From the NCBI RefSeq assembly GCF_958298935.1, contig NC_084923.1, forward strand, positions 29,046,501 to 29,110,500: 64,000 nt of DNA. Direction: 5' to 3'. A model generated the notes under the pieces. It was not told the origin of the DNA. It ran no database searches and was given only the letters and a program-made list of their open reading frames with translations. Positions 42,777-53,985 of the stretch are shown one piece after another; position 1 is the stretch's first letter; each line of letters begins with the position of its first letter. This stretch comes from Phragmites australis. Lineage: Eukaryota > Streptophyta > Magnoliopsida > Poales > Poaceae. Both the position numbers and the translations under genes were made by a program.

Positions 42777-44933
42777 GTGCATGGCCCGGTCCCGTCCCCC
42801 CCTCCGATACAAGGTCCCTTAAGTCCGGCTCCAGCCTCAGTACATGATGAGCCTACAAACATGGAGCCGGATGAGACATGGAGCGGTAGCCTGAGGTTGT
42901 TCTTGAACATGGAACAGTTTGAGTTGGAGACAGCCGCTGAGGCTGCGCAGGGCACGGCCAAAGATGATGCACCGGAGGGTCAGATCGATCCTGATGCTGA
43001 TGCTTCGGGTGGTGACGAGATGATTGGAGAAGAGAGGAGTGGACGAGGTCCTAGCAGGATGCTTGAGGGACATTTCATAATCGCGGAGGTCAATGCAGCC
43101 AACTCCCAGAAGAACGTGAACCCCCACAGAACTAGCTCGCGTGGGTATGTGAGGAAATACGACGAGTGGGATGAGATGGAAGAACAGGTAACCCGCAGTG
43201 GTGACACACCTCAGACGGCCCCCTGGATTGAACGAGCGAAGCACTATCTATACGCAAGAGGGGTGACCTTGGCGGCAGATGGCAGTCTGAACTTCAAAAG
43301 CGACAGAGAACAGGAAGTGATGCAGAGAATTACAGATGCCCACACCCAGTCTTCCCAAGGCTCTTTCAGGCCGGATAGGGAGAACGACCAGCTAACCTTG
43401 GTACTGGGAACCAAGGAGCACCCAGGTCGCACCAAAGGCAAGGGTGTGGTGCCCTGGAAAGAGGAATTCCCAGAATCCGCCGGAATTTATAGGAGTCGAA
43501 AGAGAAGGAGAGAAGAGCTGGAAGACCTACTAGCTGTAGTGCGACAAGAACTTGTGCAAGAGCGTCAGATGATAGACGCCAAAATCAGAGAAATCAAAGA
43601 ATCATTTCAGCAAGGAATTAGGTAGCAGTAAGGCGAAGAAAATGTTGTGAGCCCTGGTGGTCGTCGGAGCAGCTGCGCGTCCACGGGGTTTGGAGAAGAA
43701 GAATTAGCCCGTTTCCCCATGGACGACATCACAGAAAGCAAGGTGTGCAAGCTTGTTGTGCCCACTATGAACATTACCATCACGGTGGCTATGGGGCAGG
43801 TCGACCAATGCGTCGAAGGGGCTCTCTTGAACGATCTCCCGATACCACGGGGATACGCTAAGGTCCACATGGATTCCGTGCAAAAGCCGTACCGTAAGCT
43901 TGACATGGATTACCCTGGAGAGACGGGTTCCAAGAGGCTCGGCTCAAACGTGGGTGGCTTCGTTTTGTGGCACAAGCGCTACATATTGTTTGAAGATGAG
44001 ACAGACGAGTCATCTAATGCGGAGTCAGGCCCAGCACACAGAAGAGATCCAACTCCTCCACGGTCGGCGCCAGTGCCACCGTCACCAGGAAGAGATCTAA
44101 CTCCTATACTGTCACCGCCACTGCCACTGTCACAGAGAAGAGAGCCGACTCCTCCCCCACGCAAGTCGCCAACAAGAGAGACAACTCCTCCCCCTCCAAA
44201 GTCAGCAACAGTGCCACCAAGGGAGCCAACACCTCCCCCTTCGAAGTCAGCACCAGTGCATCCAAGAGAGCCGACTCCTCTGAAGTCAGCAACAGGGCCA
44301 CCAAAATTGCCAACTCCTCCGAAGTTGACAACACGCTCTCAGTCTAAGAAGGTGGCAGCACCTAAGAAGTTGCCTTATGAAAGAACTGCAAAGGAAAACA
44401 GAGAGATAGTGAACGCCGAAGTCGAGAAATTTTTTAAAAAGCGAGAGCCTGAGAAGAAAAAACCACTCACTGCAGAAATGAAAAAGTTTCTCTTGACGCT
44501 GAGCAAACCTGCTGTGGCTAAGCGTCAATCAGACTACGAGCGTATCGAAGGAAAGAAATCCTTGAGGCAGGCTTCTATTGACCAGGTACAGGAAGAACAA
44601 CAACTAGAAAGATTCCTTAAGGATGCTAATATGACAAGAGAGCAATTTTTTAATGAGTCTGTGGCACCCAAAATAGCCGATAGATGGCAATTTAAGCTGG
44701 GCGAACTGTTGGCCACACTAGACGAGTGGGCCAAACTGACATATCAACTTCGGAAATTTCATGCGTGGTACATGAATGAGTTGAAGGAGGGTAGGAAAAG
44801 TTTTGAGGCCAGAGTCAAGGAACAAGATCTCCTCAACGGGGATGGCAGTATTTTTATATTCTTCGAGGAAATGTATCGACTGTACCAGCATGATGCCCTC
44901 AACGTGTCTATCTTGAGTTGTTGGACTCTGTAA
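42777..44933 (+). pseudogene. CACTA second gene: conserved ORF with DUF8039-like domain
   Basis: One reading frame over about 719 codons, broken only by two stops (TAG 43623-43625, TAA 43629-43631). The first part has acidic and charged sequence, TAPWIERAKHYLYARGVTLA, and LVLGTKEHPGRTKGKGVVPW, a block typical of plant CACTA second ORFs, followed by a basic heptad-rich segment ending EIKESFQQGIR. After the stops it reads VVPTMNITITVAMGQVDQ, CVEGALLNDLPIPRGYAKV, SNVGGFVLWHKRYILF (DUF8039 type), a Pro-rich linker with about ten 'REPTPPxxKSA' repeats, and a basic C-terminal part. A clear splice donor (TCT|GTAAGT, about 44930) leads to the next exon. Confidence 0.8.
44080..44335 (+). repeat. Pro-rich coding repeat in the CACTA second gene
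   Basis: Tandem imperfect units of about 48 bp encoding variants of PREPTPPPSKSAPV. The length variation between units suggests slippage. Confidence 0.7.
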
Positions 44934-45008
44934 GTGTCGTATACGTATAATTCACAATATACATTTCTGTACCATTGTATTGAATCTCTTAACTTCTTCC
45001 TTGTGTAG

Positions 45009-45187
45009 AATGGAGGTACAAAGATGCAGGAAGGAGTGCATCATGCATGTGGGATTCATCGACCCATATTTTGTCAACCTGACAATGATGAAATCAACTG
45101 ACCTAAAGAAAACCGAGGACTATGTATTGAAGTGTCTTCTGGAGCTACAATTGAAGAAATACATACTTTTACCCTACCACTGGGGGT
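45009..45187 (+). pseudogene. Ulp1-like exon of the CACTA second gene (His side)
   Basis: Between acceptor TTGTGTAG (45001-45008) and a donor GTACGTG (about 45187). The translation MEVQRCRKECIMHVGFIDPY, then KKTEDYVLKCLLELQLKKYI and LLPYHWG matches the start of the C48-type (Ulp1-like) domain found in plant CACTA second genes, whose catalytic His lies in an 'LPYNxxFHW' block; here it is LPYHW. The central Asp-bearing part of the domain is not found between here and 45460. Confidence 0.65.
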
Positions 45188-45462
45188 ACGTGTTTCTACT
45201 CTTTTTGAGCAATACATCATTAGAAATTAGGACCAACTAATCTATAGTGACCTATGTACAATTTTCACTAGATCCTTCTTGTCATCCAGTCAGATATTAG
45301 CAATATCTTTATTTTCGACTCACAAAATAATCCAAAAGAAACCTACCAACCCGTCATTGACTTGCTACAAATGTAAAAACCGACCATTTTGTTACTGCTC
45401 TTGTAATATTTGATTTGATTGAATCTAAGTCTACTTACGGTAATAATCACACACATACAGAG

Positions 45463-45835
45463 TGTACACGCGATACACCAAGAAGAGCGTTAGATACAGG
45501 CCATACAAGAAAGAATGGACAGTCTGACATGGCTTTCCTTGTAGGAAGCAGGGTCCGGGCAATAATTTATGTGCTTTTTATGTAATGGAATTCATGCACA
45601 GCTTCAACACAGAGGATTCGATCCTGCCAGAAGATCCTGAGGTAGGTGGTATACACATTGATGACTAATTTTCAGGTTCGATACGCCAAAATCATATGTA
45701 TTGATTTATTCAATTCTTGAAATTGCAGATCCTCGAGCTGTCCAAAGAACATCTCATGCCTCATGAAATCAACACACTTCAATAACAACTTGTCGGGTTT
45801 ATCAATGACAAAATCATCAATCCAACCGGCGAGTT
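45463..45835 (+). pseudogene. Ulp1-like exons of the CACTA second gene (Cys side)
   Basis: After an ACACATACAG acceptor: RVYTRYTKKSVRYRPYKKEW, then TV-stop-HGFPCRKQ, GPGNNLCAFYVMEFMHSFNT, EDSILPEDPE, a donor GTAGGTG (about 45642) and an acceptor TTGCAG (45728) followed by ILELSKEHLMPHEINTLQ. The Cys in NNLCAFYV corresponds to the catalytic Cys. TGA at about 45514 stands where relatives have Trp. The missing Asp segment and the stop argue against activity. Confidence 0.65.
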
Positions 45836-46139
45836 CCATGAAATTGGATCGTCTTTTTCGTTACCTTCAACCCATAAAAAAGGGTAGAGTTCAGACCCAT
45901 CGGTTCAAAAAAAATCTTAAACTCCATAAGATTATTGTGATGAAACTTGATAAGTATGCGGTGTATATATATTGTGACGAGACTTGATGTTTTATAAATA
46001 AAATTTATATGTGCTTATGTATATATACTGTGATGAAACTTGATATGTATGAGTGTCTATTTCCGGCAACATCCAAAATTTGAAAATGGCACTGTACTGG
46101 CGGCAACTGCCACGTTTTAAAAAAAAGGCGGGAAACACC

Positions 46140-46355
46140 CATCAGTGCCGGTTGGTAACAAACAACCGGCACTGATAGCACTCATATTAGTGCCGGTTGG
46201 TAATACTAACCGGCACTGATAGTGATTTTCAGTGCCGGTTCCATACCCGGCACTGATAGTCACTGACTATCAGTGTCGATTAATCAGTGTCGGTTCATCA
46301 GTGTCGGTTCATAAACCGACACTGATCACGTTTTTGAACCGGCACTGATCACATG
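46140..46355. repeat. CACTA 3' subterminal repeats
   Basis: Eleven copies in alternating orientation of ATCAGTGCCGGTT or the variant ATCAGTGTCGGTT, often as head-to-head pairs able to form hairpins. Confidence 0.85.
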
Positions 46356-46371
46356 TTCTGCAGTAGTGCAA

Positions 46372-46990
46372 GAACAACTCAGAGGTGCTTAGAATGTTCT
46401 TATTCAGTCTTGGAGTATATGAGAATATCATCTATGAAAACCACCGCAGACTTGTCGAGTTCCTCAATGAAGACCGTGTTCATCAAATACATGAAGAATA
46501 CTGGTGCATTGTTCAAGCCGAAAGATATAACGGTATACTCGTAAAGCCCATAATGAGTAGAGAAAGCCTTCTTGGGGATATCCTCCAGTCGGATCTTTAT
46601 TTAGTGGTAGCACAACCTCAAATCAATCTTGGGGAAAAACCAGGCACCAGTCAATTGATCAAACAAAATATCAATCCGAGGAAGTGGATACTTGTTCTTG
46701 ATAGTGACCTGATTCAATGAATGGTAATCAACACACATGCGTAGAGTTTGGTCCTTCTACACAGAGCGCCGGACATCCCTAAGGTGAGGAGCTTAGGCGA
46801 ATGAAAGCCTTTGAGAGCAACTCCTGAATTTACTTCTTCATCTCCGCCAACTCATTTGGAGGCATCCGATACGACCTATTTGAATCGGGGTCGTTCCAAG
46901 CAAAAGCTCAATAGAGAATTCCACTTCTCAGTCAGGTGGCATTCCTGGCAATTCTTTTGGAAAGACATCGGGAAATTCACACATGACAGG
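46372..46990 (-). pseudogene. Gypsy RT, N-terminal part (upstream of the CACTA insertion)
   Basis: From 46990 leftwards: CEFPDVFPKELPGMPPD, EVEFSIELLLGTTPI, then the RT core with FFMYLMNTVFIEELDKSAVV and FIDDILIYSK (the catalytic YxDD block as FIDD), EHSKHL. It ends at the CACTA boundary and continues at 34911. Stops are present (for example after EFPD..PPD). Confidence 0.85.
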
Positions 46991-46993
46991 AAT

Positions 46994-47143
46994 TGTCACA
47001 CCTGATTTGCAATTTTCACAAATTTCTAAAATATTTTAAGATTAGACCGTAGGTTCAATAATTAGAATATGATAAATCCTATTTTCTAAATTCAAATTAA
47101 AATTTGAATATGGTTACAAATTTTTGAATGCATTCATGCTGAG
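46994..47143. repeat. Short LTR-like fragment
   Basis: Starts TGTCACACCTGATTTGC, like the LTR edge at 56935 (TGTCACACCTGGTTTT), and ends within AT-rich DNA before a GC-rich gag fragment. Probably a truncated LTR. Confidence 0.35.
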
Positions 47144-47169
47144 GGGGTTGCACCGGTAGTGGCAGCCTT

Positions 47170-47845
47170 AGAGCAGTCACCACAATGCAAGTCAGCATGT
47201 GAGATGGAGGAGGTTGACTCTCCATACGTGGATGTTGAGAGCTCCCACCCATTGAAGGAGACATGAGCCTCTTCAGTTTCTACTCCTCCTAGTGGTTGTT
47301 CATCTTGAACTCAACTATGAGGGAGGTGCTCACCAACTTCTTTAAATTAACAAACTCATGAGTCGATAGGTGGTCTTGCATCTTGGAGGAGAGGCCATTC
47401 ATGAAATCATATTGCTTCTTCATGTCAGCGTTAACCTCTTCTAGAACATATTGTTAAAGGTGGCTGAACACCTGCACATACTCCATAACAGATCTGCCTC
47501 TCTGCTAGAGTTCCAGGAATTCCCACCTCTTGATTTCCATTATTCCCTTGGGGACATGATAGTCGTGAAAGGCTCCACAAAACTCAGCCCAAGACACAGG
47601 GTGGTTGGCAGTGTGCATGGCCAGATAGTTGGACCACCACGCACCAGCAACACCCTAAAGTTGATGGGTGGCAAATAGAGCCTTCTTGTTGTCTCGCACC
47701 TGAGAAGTCCGAGCTTCTGCTCAATCATCCAAAGCAAATGATCTGCATCGAGAGGATCCTCAGTACATGTGAAGGTGGGTGTTAGAGTCCGAGGGTAGGT
47801 TTTACCTCGGTAGGCAGTGGAGCCCACACACTGCGGGCGTAGCAT
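47170..47845 (-). pseudogene. Gypsy gag fragment
   Basis: The translation TFTCTEDPLDADHLLWMIEQ, KLGLLRCETTRRLYLPP and LVRGGPTIWPCTL corresponds to gag (usually 'EDPLDADDWLRTIERKLDL..C...'). The upstream end is cut near 47785 where LARD-type sequence begins. The frame changes downstream. Confidence 0.6.
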
Positions 47846-48705
47846 CTTAGGTCACCTAGAAGGCAAGACTCCCTAGGTTTCCTAGAAGGTATTATGTAGC
47901 CTCGATACGCATATCATGGGATTGCCCCGATGTGAGGATGTGGTGCTTTGAGGAATACTGTCGCAAGGAATCCTCCCTGCACAACATGCTTATATACCAC
48001 GGGCGCAGCATGCATAGGTCACTGCTAAGGCATCAAGCCTAGGTTTCTTGGAAGTTATTGCATAGCTTCGTCATATAAATGCCACGCGCCAAGGCACAAC
48101 CTAGGTGGACAGTGTTGCAGTACACCCCGGGTATTTCCTCGGGAGCATGACAAGCCTACACACCGCGGGCGTAACATACCTAGGTCACCTGGAAGGCAAG
48201 GCTGCCTAGGTTTCCTGGAAGTTATTGCGTAGCTCCTTTAGTGTGTAGTGCCTTTGGCATTAATACATGCCAAGGAGTCTTACAAAACCTCTGACAAAAA
48301 CAGAGAGTCTTACAAAACCACATGCAAAAATGGAGAACCTTACAAAACCTCCGACAAAAATAGAGAACCTTACAAAACCTTCGACAAAAATGGAGAGTCT
48401 TACAAAACCAACGGCAAAAACGGAGAACTTTACAAAACCTACAACAAAAACGGAGAACCATGCAAAACCTCCGACAAAAACAGAGAACCTTACAAAGCCT
48501 CCGACAAAAATGGAGAGTCTTACAAAACCTCCAGCAAAAACATAGAACATTACAAAACCTCTAGCAAAAACGGAGAACCTTACAAAACCTCCGACAAAAA
48601 CGGAGAATCTTACAAAACCTTTGACAAAAACAGAGAACCCTACAAAACCTCTAGCAAAAACTGGGAGCTTTACCTCCGCACAACGGAGAGCTTTACCAAA
48701 CCTCT
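47785..48705 (+). mobile_element. Fragment of a Dasheng-like LARD (internal repeats)
   Basis: Three units of the 'CCTAGGTCACCTGGAAGGC' repeat (near 47848, 48010 and 48175) then a 30-bp array, in the same order and orientation as 19540-20680. It is cut on the right by the LTR at 48706 (left flank CCTCT). Confidence 0.75.
48274..48690 (+). repeat. 30-bp tandem array, about 13 units
   Basis: Near-exact 30-bp period with unit 'TTACAAAACCTCCG' + 'ACAAAAACGGAGAACC'. Because the period is ten codons, both strands show long periodic ORFs (for example YKTSDKN repeats). Each unit carries CTCCG and CGGAG arms. Confidence 0.9.
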
Positions 48706-49610
48706 TATTGGAGCAAGAGTTCGTCTTGCTCCAGCAAGTACAGCGAGAGTTTCTTCTAAGGAGGAGACTCGAGCTTGAAGATGAAATTTTAGAGGAAGGA
48801 ACATCACGAGTATATTGATGATAGGAAAATGTATCACTCTAGGAGGAGTATCACAATGTTCGCTGTGATGCGTGTTCTTTCTCGCTATGTCCCCCTTTGC
48901 CTAGAGGACCATGGCCTCCTATTTATAGGGCCATGCATAGCTTGGCCTACAAGTTATCATAATGTACAAATATCCTGGATCTGACCAAATTACTGAGCCT
49001 TATCCTGGATAACTACCTTCTATTCTATCGGGGAGATAAACATCCACTATGTTAACTATCATGACGCCTGGCCCCTAAAGGAGGCGGGCCGGTTGCCAAC
49101 TGCGGCCCGTCGCCACACTGTCAGGGGCATCAGAGTAGGTACCATCATGCCATGGTGTCAAAGCGGCGTCTATTAGCCTAGGAATTTAATATCGGCCACC
49201 TCCTCGCAGGCAAAGTACGACATGTTCTTCCCTTTTGGCACATTTTTCCTAAGGCCTGATGACTCACCCAGTAACCTCCGAAAACCCGGCCCGAGCAGCG
49301 GGAGACCCCAAGGCCTTGGGAGGCCGAGCCTTTGGGAGGCTGAGCTCCGGAAGGCCAGGGCTTTGGAATGGGGAGGCTGAGGCTGAGCTCCAGAAGGCCG
49401 GGGCTTCGGAAGATGGAGGCTTTGAAAGGCCGAACCATCGGGAGGCTAAGCTTCGGAAGGCTGGGGCTTTGGAAGACGGAGGCTTTGAGAGGCCGATCCT
49501 TCGGGTGGTTGTGCTCCAGAAGGTCGGGGCTTCGGAAGGCGGAGGTTTTGAGAGGCTTGACCTGATTAAGCCAAGGGGCCATTGTGGGTCCTTGATAATG
49601 ACCCCCAATA
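48706..49610 (-). repeat. 3' LTR of RIRE2/Tat-like copy B
   Basis: TATTGGAGCAAGAG to GACCCCCAATA, homologous to the LTRs of copies A and C. The reversed promoter core CTCCTATTTATAGGG is at about 48917-48931. The minisatellite part (49310-49560) has a longer unit of about 54-60 bp ('GGAGGCTGAGCTCCGGAAGG' type) than the 34-bp unit of copies A and C. Confidence 0.85.
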
Positions 49611-50116
49611 GTAGCGAGGGCGGTCAGCGGAGCAGTCAGGCTAGCAGTTCCTTCGAAGCAGGGCTCCCGGCGGTCCCTGGCTTGTGGCTGATGGCTCGTG
49701 GTTTGAGAATCGCTTGGCTTGTCCGGGACAGTTTGACCCGAGTGACGGAATGGCATGTTGGATGATGTTGGCGACAGAGGGCATTGAATGCGCCATGGGG
49801 AGAGGTGTAGTCCTTCCTTGTCAGGCGGGGCATGGGATGTGTGTCGTCTTGTCATTGGGGGTAAGGGAGTTGGTTTCGTTCCTCGAAGATTTTAGCTTGG
49901 CAAGCAAAAGGACAGTGCGTGCGCCCGCCGCCTGGAGGGGGCAAGTTGCTCCCTATTTGTAGCAGGAGGGGAATTGTCCAGAGCAACCCTTTCACTGACT
50001 CCTCGTTCTCATCTACCTTTGTCTTGGGCACCTTTTTCCTTGTGCGAGTTGTCCTTTGATCCCTACTCTTCTCTCTCTCATAATCCAGCGCCTTTCACCA
50101 TCCTCTTGCAGTTCAT
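49611..50116 (-). other. Spacer between 3' LTR and antisense ORF of copy B
   Basis: Matches 8711-9228 of copy A. On the plus strand it precedes the antisense ORF and contains pyrimidine-rich sequence (CTTCTCTCTCTC near 50070), a likely leader and promoter region for antisense transcription. No TATA box could be assigned with confidence. Confidence 0.45.
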
Positions 50117-53100
50117 ATGGCTGACTTGAGTACCCCGAGTGAAGCTAAAACACGGGCGGTGGGGGAGATGGCTGGAGTAGCCACGGTGGGGGACTCTCAG
50201 GTGGCACCGACTTTCTCACTGCTGATGGGGCCGTCGCCAGGAGTGGAGCTCTGGCGTGCCAGCAAAAGCCACTCCCGGCAAACCACTGCACTGGGATAGT
50301 TTGTCATCAGTGACAAGGAGCTCGACTGAATGGTTAGGGAGGGGAAGATTCCCTCCTGAGCTATCACTCAGGCTTCACTGGGCGAGGAGGTCCCGAAGCC
50401 CCTGGCCCATGAGGTCGTGGTGTTTGAAGCCTTCTTCAAGGCGGGCCTGGGTTTTCCCTGGTGCCACTACTTGAGAGGTGCTCTGCCACTTCTACGTCGA
50501 GCTTCCACAGCTCCACGCCAACACCATTGCTCGCTTGGCCACCTTTGATTGGACCATGCGGGCAGAGGGGTGCGAAGGGAGGGGCGGATTTCTTCGTGAT
50601 TCTCCACTTTGCTAGGTGCCAGCCGAAGTTGATCAAGATCGAGGGGATGAAGAGGCCCCTTAGTTTTGGGAGTATCAACTTCCAGATATGACCATAGTAT
50701 CATGATGCCTTCCCAGTGAAGGCCATTAACGGCTGGTGGTATACCGGCTAGTTGCAGTGGTGGTTTTATTATAGCGTTAGCCCTGCATCGCCCCTTCGCT
50801 CCATGAACCGGGATATCACGGGTATGTTCCGGAGTCAGAGACAGGGATTACGGACGACCAGTTCGCCTCACGGCTGGCCCTTCTTTGGAGGGTGGCTGAA
50901 AAGATGAGCATGCATGACCTCATGGAGGAGTTCACTATGTTGTGCGTCTGGCCCCTTCAAATGGGCTAGAACTGCATTTTTGAGCAAGGTGCGGAATAGT
51001 GGCAAAAGGTGTATTCTGGTCTGCCCGTCAGTGCTGGTGAGTTCCCTTTGTAGTTGGGTTCTTGATTTACCGATGTGAGCCATATTTTCTCTTGCAGAGA
51101 GCTGCCTCCCGCTGGAGCGTGTGGCGGAGATTGCGGAGGTGATCCTGCCCCCCTACTCTCGTAGAGTGGGAGCGGCGGATGGCCCTGGCACGGAGTTGGG
51201 AGTGGTACAATTATGTTTGCTTTTACCTAAGCGTAGGGGCTCTGGCATAGTGGGATCCTCCAGAGCCTAGGGCTGTTGGAAAACGAGCGAGGGCAGGCCC
51301 CACCATTCGTGCAAGAACGCTCCAGGCCCGGCGGCCTTTAGCATCCGGAGGCTCGCATACTGGTTCGATGGCTGAGTCACCGGAGGTGCCCCTAGTTGGC
51401 AAGAAGCGCCTGAGGTGGGTTGAGAGCGTGAGTGATTAGTCCGGAGGCAAGGGCCAGGGTGGTGACTATGACTAGGGGAAGTACTGAGCCTCCCCGAATA
51501 TTGTGGGTCATGGCCAGAGCCAACAGAGAAGCATGGCCTCCGTGGACTTTGACTTCGATATTGTTGAATCGAATGTTGAGGATGCTACGGGTCCTTCTGT
51601 AAGAGGTTTGGGGGAACCAGGTGTGATTTGGTTCATTAGTCATATACTTCTTTTTTTGGTCATGAGCGGGGATCTCAATTTGTGTTTCTCTTTTGTAGCG
51701 ACCTTTGAGGTGGACGCATCCCTGACTCCACCCCTCGAGGCCCCGGAGGCCCAGCGGAGATTGGGGACTCCTCTGGAGGGGTCTCCGAGGGTCGTCTCGA
51801 TGGATGTGGCCTCGTTCCTACGGGGCCCTGAGTCAGCTGGTGGCCCACCCACGATAGCTGGTGCCAGAGGCACCATGGCCTCCATGGAGAGTCCCTTCGA
51901 AGTGGTTGAGGGGGGCCCTGGCCTCAGGGCCCTGACCTCGGACGACTTTGTGCTGCGCCTGCAGGTGTCAAGGGCCTTTGCTGTGGCTTCCTCTTTACTT
52001 CGGAGTGGAGAGGTCGAGCGATCGTTGGCCCAGCATCCCCTGGAGGAGTTGGAGGCATGGTTGGTAGCGGTGGCCCTTTAGGTCGATAGCATTAGCTATG
52101 ATTTGCCGGGTCCGGTGTTGGGTCCTAAGTAGCTCATCTTGTATTTTTCCATCTTTGTGGTGCCTTGTAGCAAGTAATTTTGACGAGGGCGCTGGGAGGT
52201 GTGGGCGCCAGGCTTTGGAAGAGGCCCGAAAATGGGCGGAGTCCACGGAGGGCCGTCTTCATGAGGAGATGGTGCTTCGTGATCGTGCGGAGGCTGAGGA
52301 GCAGAAGGCCTCTGGGAGGCAAAGGAGGTTGCCGATGCGGCCAACACAACTCGCGTGTCTGCCGAGAGTAACATTGACACCCTTCAGGCGGCAGTGGTAA
52401 ATATGCGGCAAGAGCTATAGGAGGTTCGGGCATCAAAGGGGGTACTGTGTTCGGAGTGCCAGCAGTTAACGGTACTTGCGTTGGAGGTGGCCCGGATTAC
52501 CTCTGATGCCTTGAGCAGCCTAGGGGATCAATGTCTGCCACTTCCCTTTGACTCGGAGGTGTCGGTCATGCCGCTCTTCTGGCTTTGGTCCGCCACAAAG
52601 GTTATGGTTAGGACGGGAGTTGGTCCATTCAAAGCTCTGGAGCAATAGGTGCCGGACCCCATGGTCGAGGCCTTCCAGCTAGAGGCACCTCCGGCGGAGA
52701 TTTACACAGCCCTGGAGAGCTTTCGTCACTGTGTATGGGTGAAGCATGGCCGGAGCATGACGTTGCACTTCATGGCTGGTCAGGGGACTCTGGGTGCCTC
52801 GGGGGACCTTCACCTGAGTTCTTCGTTGGGAGGTCCGGTGCTTCACCCGAAGTCTACGGATGCTTCGTGACCCTCTAGGGGAGCTTTGTCTGGCATTGTT
52901 GCCCCGCCGGAGCCAAGCGTAGATGCCCCGGTGTAGCTTTGCCACATCTGTCTTTGTTTTCTTTTCTTTCCCGGGGAGGGGGGGTTGAGTTCTAGTATGT
53001 TGACCACCTCCTTCTGCTTCATGTATATAATCTTTCCTTTATTTGATGGAAACCACGCCTAACTTCTTGTGGTTTACCTGTGTTGTTTCTGGAATGTTTG

Positions 53101-53400
53101 TGCCTTTGAGTTTTACCTGGAGTCTTCTCTGTGTGTATAGGTATGGTGGCCCAAGGCCGGAGGAGGCCTCGGCCGTACCTTGGATAGTGCCTATGGGGAG
53201 GGATCGAGTGCGTCTGGTGCGTCGGGGGCTACTCCGTTCGTTCATCGGCGGAGTCGTTTCATTATGCCCCGTGATCCAGAGGGGCGTATTGACTCGCAAG
53301 TGGCTGCCGACGTCTTGGTTAAGGTTGAGCCAGAGGATCCCCCGCTGTCCACTCCGGATGTATGTTTTACTACAAGAGATGATTGGTGTGCGGCCTGAAC
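50117..53400 (+). pseudogene. Antisense ORF of copy B
   Basis: Uninterrupted counterpart of the copy A antisense ORF. It starts MADLSTPSEAKTRAVGEMAG, then VISDKELD, EVVVFEAFFKAGLGFPW, FGSINFQI, DAFPVKAINGWWYTG, DDQFASRLALLWRVAEKMSM, then a second exon-like frame at 51503-52081 (MASVDFDFDIVESNVEDATG; LTSDDFVLRLQVSRAFAVAS), a coiled-coil-like segment (ALEEARKWAESTEGRLHEEM, 52205-52270), PMVEAFQLEAPPAEIYTALE (about 52660) and VAADVLVKVEPEDPPLSTPD (about 53300). Intron-like spacers with GT..AG edges and several stops lie between. Its function is unknown; relatives are annotated as 'putative gypsy type transposon'. Confidence 0.7.
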
Positions 53401-53985
53401 GGCCCGAGAGGTTGCCGGCTCATGCTTTTGTTTCGTGCAGCAGCCCTTCTTGCGGAGGAGGCTCGCGTCAGCCTCCCATGCGTAGTCATCGTGGACGAAT
53501 CTCCAGGTCCCACGATGTGTCCGGGAGGCGTGGCGGTCGGGCACCCTCGTCTCCCCGTAATGGTACAGGGGGCGTAGTAGGCTAGCCAGTTTGCTGGGCA
53601 TAGATTCGATGTACAACGGTTAACTAGTATAAAAAAGACCCTTTGTATGTCATGTGTGTAAAACTTGTGTTGTGTTAGCTTGTTGTTTTTGTTTCTTTTC
53701 CTCTCCCTTTTTTATGATTTATCATGTCGATGTTTCGCTTGTGCCCCTTGTCCCAGCCCCTTCACATCCTGTGGCTGCTCTGCAGCCACGGGGTGTGAGA
53801 CTTTGAGGGGCATCGGAAGGGTCGAGTGATAGAGAATTTTAGTTGTGCTGGTGTTGGAGTATTTATCCCTTCACCATGTTAGGCCAGCCTGGCCTTAGAA
53901 ATTATGGGGGGTGTTATGCCTATCCGGTATGAAGGCACTACCTTCAATATATTGGAGCGATCTTTGCCTATCTGCCATTTTAGGT
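53401..53985 (+). other. Region between antisense ORF and truncated end of copy B
   Basis: A T-rich tail (53690-53730) and a remnant of the tandem repeat seen at 16496-16925 ('CTTCAATATATTGGAGCGATCTTTGCC' near 53945). The pol end present in copy A is absent, because copy B is cut at about 53985 against another element's gag. Confidence 0.5.

Larger units (their letters stand above)
34915..46368 (+). mobile_element. CACTA (En/Spm) transposon, 11,454 bp, complete termini
   Basis: Left end CACTACTACAGAACC at 34915. The right end reads GGTTCAAAAACGTGATC in near subterminal sequence and, on the minus strand, the terminus is CACTACTGCAGAACA from 46368. The TIR matches at 13 of the first 14 bases. 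The target duplication CAA is at 34912-34914 and 46369-46371. Removing the element and one CAA rejoins the flanking gypsy RT. Subterminal repeats of the 'ATCAGTGCCGGTT' type lie at both ends and in the middle. It carries two plus-strand genes, a TNP2-like transposase and a DUF8039/Ulp1-like gene; both have stop codons, so this copy is probably not autonomous now. Confidence 0.95.

Noticed and set aside
48248..48778. Long periodic ORFs (plus and minus) through the 30-bp array, looking like a repeat protein of YKTSDKN units
   Set aside because: The 30-bp period is divisible by three, so any frame without a stop in one unit stays open over the array on both strands. The related array at 20127-20680 does not keep one frame, and no start context or flanking domain exists.
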